Position numbers and translations under genes: made by a program. A DNA stretch of 64,000 nt, taken from Polychytrium aggregatum (taxonomy: Eukaryota > Chytridiomycota > Chytridiomycetes > Polychytriales). A model generated the notes under the pieces. That model saw nothing but the letters and a program-made list of their open reading frames with translations. It did no database searches and was not told where the DNA came from. The DNA lies in contig NW_026516209.1 of the NCBI RefSeq assembly GCF_025602895.1, positions 310,001 to 374,000 of the forward strand, read 5' to 3'. Of the stretch, positions 9,800 through 21,636 are shown one piece after another; position 1 is the stretch's first letter, and each line of letters opens with the position of its first letter.

Positions 9800-12700
9800 A
9801 TGGAGCCCAATCCCAGGAGAGCAGCTTCATCCGATAGCTCGACAGCGAGACCAACGATTCAGCCGATTCGCCTCAGCGATCCGCAGTATCCCGCCCCCGA
9901 AATCCGAATCGCTCAGCCGCCGTCTCGTCCAGCGGTCAACCTGAGCAGAGCCAGACGAGCCCCCATTCCCGGCGCATCTACTGCTGTGCCAGCCGCCGCT
10001 GCCCCGCTTCAATTCATTCCCCCAAGTTCCGTCAATGGCTCCCACACCCATAGCCATGCTCCCGGCTCTCTGCCAGAGGCAGGCATTCATCCCCCTCACA
10101 CCTATCATCAATATTCATCATCACACCATCCGCACTTTGCCCATCACCTCCATCGATCCCAAGGCAATCCCGCCGGCGATGTCCGTGGAGATGCATCCCA
10201 CCATCACTCGGCTCCAGTCTTTCCATTGTCGTCGGCTTCATCCGCCCAGCGACGCCTTCCATCCGGCAGGCATCCCAAGGTGCGTAAGGTTGCCCATCTG
10301 ACACTGCCGGATGCACCCACTCCCTACCGAGAGAACATCTACCAACCGACCGAGTCTCTCCCGACTCTGCGGTCTGCTCAGGGCTCCGAGAGGACTCGCA
10401 TGCCGCACGACCAGGAAGCCGCCCTCTCTGCTCGCCATTCGCGATCTCTGCATCCGGCCGCTGCAGCCCGCTCGCCTCTGGAACCCGAGCAACCTCCCTC
10501 GGCATTGGGTCGACCCCAGTCTGCCGCCAGTGCATCCGCTAGTGCATCAGCCAGCATCCATTCACACTCGCTCGCCCAAGCACGTATGGGCTCAGTTGAT
10601 CCTATGGCTTCCAACACCCCACCGGCCAACCTGCGATTTACCCGACCCACACGGCCGTCAATCCAAACCGATCGGACCAGAGCCGCGGCCCTTCAGCACC
10701 AGTCCGTTGTCTCTCCCCAGGAGGCCCAAGAGAATCTGCGGCAGCTGAGGGAGCTGCTTCAGAACGAACTCACCTCCACACTGCATCCGACTTCCACCAA
10801 CCGACATGCTGGTACACAGCCGCCGCAACGCTCTGTTCCAACGGCGCCCGAGCCCTCGACCAGCGCCTCGGCCGGATCCGCCAAACACAAGCCTTACGAT
10901 CCAGAGGCGGTTCGTGCGTACATGCAGCGGAAGCTTGCGGAACGGGAGCGACTGAAACGCCAGATGGAAGAAGAGCGACTGGAGCGCGAAAGGCAGAAAC
11001 GAGCCAAGCTCGAGCAGCTGCAGAACTACCGGCGAATGCAGCGGAAGGCCCCGAGTGTGCCGCAAAAACCTGACCCGGCCTCGGCTATGTCGCTGTCTCC
11101 ACGGATCAGCGGGCTGGGCTCGGCATCGGCAGAGCGGCTGGCATCTCATGGCGACTTTGACTTTGACGACACCAACGAGAACCATGGCGATCTGTACCCG
11201 GAGCTTGGTCCAGAGACTGAGTTTAGGGACGGCATCTTCGATACTATGGCTTTGGACGACAGCGATTTCGATTCCGAGGTTCTCTCTCACAGCCCATTCC
11301 CCCAGCAAGTCCCTCAGCAGGTTCCCCAGAACATGGCCTCGCAGTCGCTTCGCTCGCACGTCGAGTCCGTCGATATTGCCAACGGACCACACCGGAGTAT
11401 ATCGCGGCGGCAGCAAATGGTATCTGCGGAAAGCGAGTCTGTCGGCGCCAAGTACACGTATCGAGAGACAGCAGTGCGCCCTGATGCTGGAACTTCTGGA
11501 TATCGAGCGCCATCAGCACACAGCAGCGCTGAGGGCACTGGGACTCATCCCTTCCGAGTTCCCACCCAAACGGCACCCGCAACTGAGCGAAAACCTGTGC
11601 CGCCGACCGTCGCAGACAACAAGGCGCTCCTGAAGAACTCCTATGACCGCCTGGATGCCCTCTTGCGGACGGCCGAGACAGTACAGAGCCAGCTCTCGGC
11701 GCTGAGCGGCCGAGCAAGCTACCAGCGACGCTCTCCTCCGGCCGAAGTTGCGGGGATTCGGGAACAGCCTTCTGTTGCTCGAGTCGAGCCGTCGCCGCCC
11801 CCACGTCCACCATCGCCATACAACCAGTATCCTGCCCGCACCGAGTCGCCCAGGTCATATTCCCCGCCGCCCAAGCGGCCCCTCTCTGCTGCAAGCTCGT
11901 ACTCGAACATGTCCCAGGGCGATGAGGCCTTCGCGGACATTGGCGTCGGCTCCTTCCGCGCCTTCACCAAGCACTATGCCGAGCGCCGCAAGTCCATGAG
12001 TAGCATCGGCACAGCTCCCGACGCCGATGCAGCTGCCGAAGCTTTCGAGATCCAAAAGTCTGCGCGGCATGTCCCTGATCAAAGCATGGCGTCCCTGGAC
12101 GATCATGATGGCGATTCGGAGCTCGAGTCGTCGCTCTATGACGTGAGCTATTCGAAGGAGCACGAGTATGCGCTCCTCGACCGTCCAGGATCCTCCCGCC
12201 CAAGCTTCCTTGATCTGGCGGAGCGCACACCCCCTCGCTCCAAGCCGTCCCTGCACGACTTGGTGCGTGCCCACGATATCTATGCGCCAAGACCGGCCTC
12301 GCCTCGGCACACCTCTGGAGATCCCTACAGCACCATCAACATATTCGAGCGCAAGTATCGGCAGCAATCGCATCGGCGGTCGTCTCAGTCAAAGGAGCCG
12401 CTGAAGGCCCTCCCGGATGGATACCCGGCACTGCCAAGCGGCACTGCGTCCCCGGCGCTGTCCAGCATATCCGACATCCATGATGCCTTTGAGGCCTCCA
12501 CCGGCAGTGTATTGGTGAAGGCAGACGAGCTCCAAGTCGATCCTGATCACGGCCTGGGTGCGGACGCTGCCAGACTCCAGGGCCCGGTTCCCGGCCGCTT
12601 CAGCTTCCCCGCGAGCGCAGATGTCCCAACCGAGAGCTGGATTCGAGACTCTGTCAACGAAAGCGTCATTGAGGCGTCCATGCCTTCCATCGTATCCGAG

Positions 12701-15700
12701 ATTGAGCATGTCGGCAGCAAGCCGGCTGTGGGTGTGCCCATCGGAACGAATGTGCAGCCGCCAGTGACCCGTCGCCCTGTGGCCACCGAGCAATCGATGC
12801 ACACCACCGCGACATCGCGCAGTGACCAGGCTTCCGGCCGTGACCCCACCACCAGCACCTTTGACTCTGAGACCACTTCATCTCGGACACCGTCCGGCAC
12901 AAGCTACTCGGAGCCTTCACAGTATGGTCGCGGTTTCCACCACCATCAGCAGCAGCACCACCATCACCACCATCAGCAGCCGCAACAACAGCATTCTTCG
13001 CATGCCCATCTCAATGCTGGTCTGCGACTTTCCCCTCGGTCGCTGTCACGAAAGTGAGTGAGGTGGCACAACTAACTCCACGATGCCCCGCTGACGCCCG
13101 TGGCAGACAGCACCAGCAGATTGCTGCTCAAGTCATGTACCAGTCCTCGTTCTGACTCCGTTCCTTCGACGTGACACAGGTTGATGGCCGAAATCCGTGT
13201 GCTCGAAGTCATCGAGGAGTCTCGCGTCCAGCTCGAACAGCTGGATCATTATCGCGGCGTCACAATCGCACAGCAGGAAACAGTCGCGTATGTTAACAAA
13301 ACGTCCTCGCCAGCTCTCGCAGCTTGGCCTGGCATCGGTGCTGTTGCTTTCAGCTGGCATTTTGATATCGCTGACCAAGTCGCCTGTGCCTCTGCCCTCC
13401 TTTCAAACCCACATCGCAGGCTTTCTCAGCTCATGCTTGATCGCCAACGGCGCCATGAGATGGATCTAAAGTTGGCACAACTTGACCGCGAGCGGCAGGA
13501 GGAACAGCACCGCAGTCGTCGCGTGCCGTCACCACCCCAGGGGCATGACCACGAGTACAGCTCAGCATCGTTCGAAGACATATCCTCGCTTGGCTCGTCA
13601 GAGGGAAGTTCCGATACAGCCACACCTGATCTCGATCGGTACAAAGTTGCCCCGGGGCGGTCGCCAGATCCCCGGCTCGACGCTGTCGACGCAGATATTG
13701 CGGAGGAGATTGGTCAAGACACAGCACAGGTGTGTATCGTCGGATGCCTATATGCTGGAACGGGTTCTCATTGACCTTTGTCTCTCGCTTGCATGTGCCA
13801 GGACGAGTCTGTTGTGTACATCGAGCCAGTCTCGGAAGCTGTGGTAAGCTGGGAAAGCGGTGGTGTCCGAGTGCCTCGATCTCAGCTGGATTGGTATCGG
13901 CGCTGTCTGTCCGCTGCGACGACTCACCAAGCCAGCTATACACTTGATGTGTGGTTGTTTGATCCAGATCGAAGATGAGAGCAGCGCGCCGGAGATGATG
14001 GAAGTGGACGAGCACCAAGTAGGTTACGGGGAGCATCGATCGCTTTGTGATGTACAACGCATCATCCGAGCGGCACACTGTGAAAGAGAGGCCCGACCAT
14101 ACCGATAGCCACTGACCGAGCGTCTGGATCAGGCCGCAGACGACCAACGCACTCGATTGCACCACGATACCACGTCTCTCTCGGTAAGTCCACGGACAAA
14201 TGGCCACAACAGACACTGCATCAGGCGATCACGCCGATCGACATTTGCTAATTTAAGCACGTGTGCTCGGTCTATGCAATCACCGTTGTGGACCCGGCAG
14301 GCCAGCGGCAATTTGGCGATGGAGCTGAAGCGGCGCGAGTTGGTGCTTGAGGAGCGGCTCAAGGCCGAGCTGCACGCCATTCAGCTCGATCGACAGCGTC
14401 ATGCCACGGATCCAAGACACGACGACTTGGGCCACAGTCTGGTATGATATGGGTGCTTGTGGGATCGTCTGTGCATAGCACGATCCAATGCTGCCCGAAC
14501 AGTCAATCGGCACATCCTCATCTGATCAAACATTTGACCGTCCCTCTCGCAGGAGCATGCGCTTTATATGCAGTATGCGGCGGAGAAGGCCGAGATCGCC
14601 CTGAAGTGGAATGCGGTGCGTTGCCTGAACGGTTGTTGCCTGCGGGATGCCGAGTGCTTGTTGATGTCGGCCGAGTATCGAGCATGTCAAGTCGACCGCT
14701 CCACCTGTGCCGCTGGTGCATGAGGCGCTTACCGCTGTTCGATCGCTCAACAGGCCCTTCGAGAAGAGCGTCAAGAGAAATCTGCGATTGCTACTGCCGA
14801 ACAGCTCACTGCACAGCATGCATCTGCCCCGGAGTCGGTCTTGGAACCCATCACAAGCGGCGTGGACGTGGCCGAGCCCTCGGAACGCACCCAGCCAGCC
14901 GAGTGCGTCAAGGGCCCTGTGGCCGATTTCGGCATCACCCCCGTGGACGAAGCCATCAATCTGATCGCCACTCTGAACAAACAAGGGCACGACTTTCGTG
15001 TCCCGATACCGCCGCCACTCTCGATGCCTGGGACAGAGTTTAGCAAGCAGACGAGTCACGGTTCATCGGCCTTGCCAGCAGATGCGGCTCAGAGTCCCTT
15101 GCCTGGGTCGCCGATCCAAAGCGCCGATGCCGGCGCGCTCTCGTACCGTCCTGAAGAGTCATTTATGTCGATCGAGGAGGACGTCCCTCTGGATCTGGGC
15201 TCCGTCGAGATCGATGCGGAACGTGTCTCTGCACAAACGGCACAGTCGCTGATGAGTACGGAGGAGCCGGTTGTCTCTGTCACCGAGACCTCGTTCCAGG
15301 CGGGTCGCTCTGCTCCACCACCTGCAATAGCTGCGTTTGGCCGCGAGAGCGATTCGGACTCGTCGCTGCTTCGAGGAAAAATCGAACTCGCCCGGCAGAC
15401 AGTGCAGTCGGATGCCATCGAGCGGAAGAAGGCAAAGTTGGCCGAGTCGCGGAAGCTTGCTGAAGGCCTGCTTGAGGAGCGACTCAATCAAGATAGGCAG
15501 CGACGAGAACTAAAACGCGAAACGAAAGAGATCAGTCGCCTCCTGGACAAGATCCTGAGCCCAGCTCCGCTGCATCAAGGCACGGAGAGTAGGTCTGTGT
15601 CGGCCGAGGTGCCTGGAGCCGCAGCACACAGCATCCAGGCTCCAGCCGAAGGATTCGCCATTGCGAGTCTTCAGGGCCAACTCACCGCCTCCAAGTACAC

Positions 15701-18700
15701 ACCTGTCGTCGCCCGCGCCGACACGGCAGTCAAACCGATTCCCACTTCTGGGAGCGTGTCTCAAGATCACCATCGCCATGCGAGCATTCCTGAAAGCATT
15801 GACTTTGTGAGCGATGCTGCAGAAAGTCTCGGGTCTATAGCTGAGAGCGTCGTTGTCGAGTCCGAGATCGCGACGCCGGTCGCCCTTCAGCCCTCCGAGC
15901 AACCGGTGCATATCCAGCACGATCCAACGGCAGTCACCCTTTCCGCGATACAACCACCCGACCAGTCAACTGCACCCGAGGTCGCTACCGACGAAATCAT
16001 CGAAGAGCAGTCAGCCCAGCCGATTTCATCCGTCGCCAGCTCCGGTGTTCCGCTCTCAGCCAGAGACTCTGCAAGATTCGGTGCTTCGTTGCTGGAAGCG
16101 CCTGTTGGTGGCATGGCGTCAGACGGACGACCGGCAGAAATCGTCAGCCAAGTCCAGCATCCCGATCTACAGTACACAAGCATTGTCGCCGACACCGAAC
16201 CCCAGTACCCAACTGATTTTGAAGATTTCGAGAAATCCGCTGCAGCGGAAGAACAGGAGGACAGTCTGTCACTGGAAGGCGAGTGCACACATCTCTCGCT
16301 CGCTCGTTGTGTCTATGAGACAGTTTCGGATCGCCATTGTTTGGCGAGGGCGATATCACTGATAACACTTCTCCCGGCTCTGCCTTTCCATATGCAGATT
16401 TAGAAATCAAGACCCGGATCCTGGCCCTCCAAAAGGAGGTGCTGCTCAAACGAAAGCAAGCCGATGAGCTGCTCCAAAAGAAGCAGCTGCAGCGAACACT
16501 TGCCAAGCAAAAGATGTATGAAGCGGAGCTGAAGCTCAAGAGCGAGCTCAGTTTGCTTGACCACTTTATCGAGAAAACCTCGACCGAGATTGACCATCTG
16601 GGCGGCCCATCGAAATCGATTGACCAGCTGCCTCCATTTGATATCAACGACGTCAAGCGCACGGGCAAGGCAAAGTCCAGCGTGAGCCCAGGCCCAAATG
16701 TCCCACAGGTCGGCTCTGCTTCTCAAACACCAGCCAGTCATTCTACTCATCCCATCGACGCCGAACCCAGAGCTATGTCGCCGCGTGTTCCCGACACCTT
16801 GCCGGCGAGTGAGTACGCGGCCAAGACATCTCCGCCCCCAGAAGAAAGCTTGATCGAAGAGCATATCTCCCAGGCAAACTCGGTGGACATGTCCGCGGCC
16901 GACTCGATCAGCAGCTTCCATGTTGATGTCCGCGAACCGATCATCCCAGACGATCGGGCTGACGCAGTTTCCCGAACAGCGGCCGACGCGCCCGGCGCTG
17001 ACGTGGATATGAATGAAGTCGAAGAAAGCATTGTGTCGACACCTGCGACCGACAACAGTCAGGTGGATCGGATGTCCCTGGAACAACCCGTGCCAACGAC
17101 CATTGAGCATGCTGCCAAAGCTCTTGCAATCGGATCAGCAGCACCTGTCGACGGATCGATGGACCTCTCGATGCCGGAAGAGCATGCCGAGGTCTCGGTG
17201 GCCTACTCTGACGATGCCTTCGAATCACTCGATCTTCGGCCTGACGACTCGGAGCAGGCTTACCAAGCATCACAGACACCAACTAATATCCCGAACCATC
17301 AGCCTGTCGAGCAACCTTCTGTGGATCGACTCAGGAAGTCAAAGACCCCACATGATCCCCAGCAGCCGGAAACCAGTACTGTCCTCGTCAGCGAGGTCTC
17401 AGAGGATATTCAGGAAGATATCGTGCCCGAAGAACCCAGGTGCGAGAGTCAAGACGATATCGCTCTCGAGGGATCCGGACACCTTGAGTTGCAGGCGGCG
17501 CAGAATGTCGCCGAGATTTCGTCGGAGATGGCGCAGGATGCTGTCCGTCGGCGCGACTCCGATGCTGTCTCCCAGCCGGCCTCTCAGAGCAGCCTGAAAG
17601 ATGCAGCATTGAGCGACAACGATGCAGCCGCTGGGTCGCATCCACCCATCACAGCCAAAGTCGAAGCGTTGCCCTCAAGCCATGTGCCAATGGACGAGTA
17701 CCCCGAGTTGTTTGAAACTGATCACATCTCTGAAGAAATTGAGGGCCGCTCGGAAGGGGCCATTGCTGAACAAGCCCTGACCATCGATCAGCCGCTTGAG
17801 CCCGCTACAGGCACCTCACAACTAGCTTCTGCCCCTGCTTCCAATGAGCCCGAACCACATCTCCGAGCGGGCGATCTTGACGCAGATACTGTCGATGAGG
17901 TCCAGAGCGCTCCAATTGACTCGCAGATGTTGTCATCCTGTGATCAACGGGCAGCCGAGCCAGCGCATGGCAAGGAAGCTGAAGATATGGACCACGCCAT
18001 GGGACAAGAAGCTGAAGACCAACGGCTCGACACATTCTCACAGCCACTGATTCGAGATGTGGACCTTTCCGAGATGGCTCAACCCATTCGATTGAATGGG
18101 AGACAACAACCGCCGTACACCCTCAGACCAGACACCTGCTGATTCGCCGACAGAGAAGAGCCTCTTCAGCGATCAAGATCTCGCACCGGTGCCACTGGGG
18201 TCGGAACTTGAGAGTGTCATTCCAATGAGTCCTATTTGCCAGCACCACCTAAGGACCTTGTCGACGACCACATTGAAGAAATCATTTCGGAAAAGCCTTT
18301 CGACAGCAGCCTTGAGCTCGAGAACGAGTACGAATCGCAAGGTCGTGTCATCTGAGTTGACAAGCGAAGCTCGGTACATCTCTGGATTATCGACCGAATC
18401 GCTCATAAGTATCCGTGAGCACCTCGCGATCCCAACTGAGGAGTTGGACCAAGCGCCCGGCAAAGAACTGGCCCAAGTGCTGACCGAAGCGGCCTCAAAT
18501 GTATGGCCTGACATGCCGAGTGAAGCAATAGCCGAGAAGCCAGCAGGTGGACTGCCAGCAGAATCGCAGGGCGTGGCACTCTCTAAACCTGAAACGAGGC
18601 CAGGCGTAAACAGCACGAATAGGCTTGGCTCAAAGTCCACCCAACGAACCCCTTGATGTTTGGGACACCCATGACGAGCCTCTCATGGTGAAGGGCGTTT

Positions 18701-19905
18701 TGATAACCGAAGACCGACCGCAGGCCTGGCTTGGATAGCAACACGAACGGGATGAGGGAAGGGATTCCTGCCGTACACATGCCAGCTACTGAGATCCAGA
18801 GCGCAATGGCACTGCAATCACGCCGACCATCGGAACGAGCAAATGGCCGAGCACATCTGCGATGTTATCTTTGAGCCGCTACTAGACGGATCCGTTGAAG
18901 GTATGTCTTTTCGAGGCTCTCTGTCATGCGTCTTGTCGGAACAGCCGCTAATCCAGTCTTCACACAGCTATGCTGAAACTACGGCATCATGTCGCTGCGA
19001 CCGGCAATGTTGCCCGCGATAACTCGGCTGCAGAGCAGCAGTTGGCCCTCGACGCGCGACCAGAACAACCGCAGTCTCAAGCCCAATATAACGAGTCAGT
19101 TGTCGACATCATCACGGATATGATCCTCGCCGATATACTGAAGGATCCGGCGTTGGATGCTCTGTCCAAAAATCAAGACGCTCCGGCAGCTGAAACGGCA
19201 ACTGTGCAAGGGCAATCCGCACCCCCGACCGAGTATATTCAAACAGAGACCCAACCTATCGAATCAGAAGGGGAGCAGCCCGTGGCGTTGCCAGAAGCAA
19301 TCGTACTGAAACCAACAGTCGAAGCGCACACGACTATCGTCGAGCCACGGCCACCCAGCGAGCCAACCGAGGCAGCATCACTCACCCCGGAATATGCCCT
19401 GGGTGTCGTTGACTTGATTCTGAAAGAATACGAAGCCCACAAGGCCTCGGTATCGAAGCAGCAAGGCGTCACTCCGGCGTTGCATTCGACGTATATCTCG
19501 CGGCGATTCATGCGCACGCTGAGCCAGAGCACGCCTTTCCGCAACCCAATCTTCAACCAACTCGTTGTTGACGCCTTCAACCAGGCGACGAAGGAAATGG
19601 CACCGTTCACCAACCAAAGCATCAGTCAACTCCTTATCTGCCACAAAACGGCAGTTACCGCAAGCACGAGCACCGACATCCAAAACGTAAAGAGCATCAT
19701 TGTGGACTGGATGCTATACTCGAAGGAGTATGGGGAGAATTTGGATGCGCTACTGATCAAAGAAGTCAAGGTGCAGGAGCGGCGGTGGCTCAATACCGAT
19801 CTGATGGCACCGCTCGTCAAGGAGCAATGTGCAGAGAGCATTTGGCAGCGTCTGCTCGAGGACACTGTCGCCTGCGTCCGACGCACCACTCAAGCCAAGT
19901 GGTAG
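9800..19905 (+). CDS. CEP350-like centrosomal / basal-body protein (long coiled-coil, multi-exon)
   Basis: Scaffold-type protein of over 3,000 residues. Resolved exons are 9800-13053, 13107-13136, 13180-13287, 13420-13729, 13802-13843, 13968-14018, 14133-14183, 14301-14441, 14553-14615, 14754-16282, 16324 to about 18142, an unresolved part, and 18968-19905. Coiled coils occur around 10900-11050, 14320-14400, 15370-15540 and 16400-16590. Acidic YSDDAFESL/YPELFETDHISEEIE-like motifs recur, as in CEP350. The C-terminal domain (about 19500-19905) has the pattern seen at the CEP350 C-terminus: LVVDAF..., WML, KEV..QERRWLN.D...LVK...A..IW..LLEDT. CEP350 anchors microtubules at centrioles, which fits a flagellate fungus. 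I see no CAP-Gly domain. The frame is not continuous between about 18100 and 18960. Confidence 0.62.
12938..12993 (+). repeat. His/Gln-coding repeat at the end of CEP350-like exon 1
   Basis: CAC/CAT and CAG/CAA runs encode a His- and Gln-rich segment within the long first exon. Confidence 0.8.
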
Positions 19906-21636
19906 AAGGCAGCTTCACAATCCGCCCTGTTTGAAAGACGACAGTCCGGAACACGGATGGGTTGGATAATATTTTCGGCCGCTTGGTTGAATGGCGTTGA
20001 TGGGCACTCACACGGTTATGATGTGCTGGGTTGGTGGGATATGGGCGGCAGATATTGGGCTTGACACTATGGAGCAGAGATAATAATACCGACTTGGTCG
20101 TATGTGTATCCCCAGCCTTGGACTGTACGAGATGCGCCGAATCTATGCTCGATCCAGCGGGTGTCTCGCATTGGATCGTCTTGGAGCCTGGTCCACTCAT
20201 GTACAACACCAGCACAACACCAGCACAACACCAGCATAACATCTGTACTCAACGAAGCCACCACGACCTGTTCTTGCATCCCGCTCGACACCAGCACTCG
20301 TCCCTGCCAGTTAGTTGCACCCTGGATCGCACTGACTCCCTTTACTCCATCTGGACACCCCGACTGTCTCTCCATCCACACCCAGTCCACATTCTCGATC
20401 CAGCTCGAGACCAGCAACCCCTCTGACCAGCTGTTCCCCAGCACCACACCAGCCACATCATTGGTGCTGGTGACCGAGATGCATCCACCCCCTGACAGCG
20501 CCCACCTGACAGCCACAATCCTCGACAACACAATCCTCGACAACACAACCCCTGGCGGCCACAACCCCTGTCGTCCAACTCTGGCCACATCAACCCAAGC
20601 CCCCGCCAGCACGTTGCTGTCTCGCGGCCAGCACAAACATCAACACCCAGGACACACCAGCAGCCCAAGCAGCGCCCTGTGCCGAGCACCAACTACACCG
20701 GCATTGGCCCAACTCTATCGACCACTGCCGACCACTCCTCTCCACCCCTCCCCCTGAATCCAGCTGACACCACAAATGCACATCCACCCCCCACATCCTC
20801 GTGCATCGCACCGCCGGGGATTGTGGGCTGAGTCGGGTGCAGTTGCATCCATGCCTGGCACCTCCCAGCGATCCAACATCCACCCCTTTTGTTGACGATC
20901 GGGTGCCTGCTCTCCCCGACATACCCGTGCGATCTCGCCGTCGGGCGACAACAGCACCAACAACTGGACCCTTGCATGCCACTGTTGGCGCCTTCCGCCC
21001 GGCAGGTGCCTCGGCTGCCCGCTTTGAAGCAGGCAGTCGTCTGAGCCCAGGAATAGCCGGTGCTGGCGCATAACGCTTCGCTCGCATGCCTCTTGCTGGG
21101 CTGGGCTGAGCACTCGATGCCTTGGGCAATCAGCGATCATCTGCCGCATATAGCAGACCCGCTTGGCTGTTTGTGCTGGGCCGTCTGAGTGCGGCCGCCA
21201 TATATCACGGTGCGCTCCCTGCGGGCCAGCGGGCCTGTGAGTCAGAGACTGGCTCCGGCCATGGGCATTCTTCGGTTGAACCGGAGTAACTGCACAGCGA
21301 CAACTGGACCGAGTATCGCCATCCCCAGCCGATCCCGCGCCAACTGCCCTGCAAACGAGGCTGCGCTGTAAGCCCGCCGACTCTCTGTCGTCTGCGATGC
21401 TGTCGATGCTGTTGTGCGGTGTGCTGACTGTGAGTCTTGGGCTGCCAGGCTGATTGCTGGCTGGCTGGCTGACTGGCTGGGCGGGTGTACCGCAAAACTG
21501 GCTACGGTGCAGGCCGCTTCCGACACCTGCATTTCTGAGCAAATCCTCGCGTTTCGCAGCGCTGGCGAGACTCGCCCTCAGGCCTCGTCCCAGAGCCCTC
21601 CTCTTCCATCTTGCTGCCCTCCAGACCGGATCCAGC
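19906..21636. other. Intergenic with minisatellite-like repeats
   Basis: No gene supported on either strand. The left part has an 11-bp unit ACAACACCAGC in about three copies at 20203-20237, and CACAATCCTCGACAA repeats at 20516-20550. GGCTGGCTGGCTGACTGG occurs near 21460. Open frames here are Thr/Ser/Pro-rich and lack motifs. The right end is presumably the promoter of the Zn2Cys6 regulator. Confidence 0.5.
20203..20237. repeat. 11-bp tandem repeat (ACAACACCAGC)n
   Basis: Three near-identical head-to-tail copies in intergenic DNA. Confidence 0.75.
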
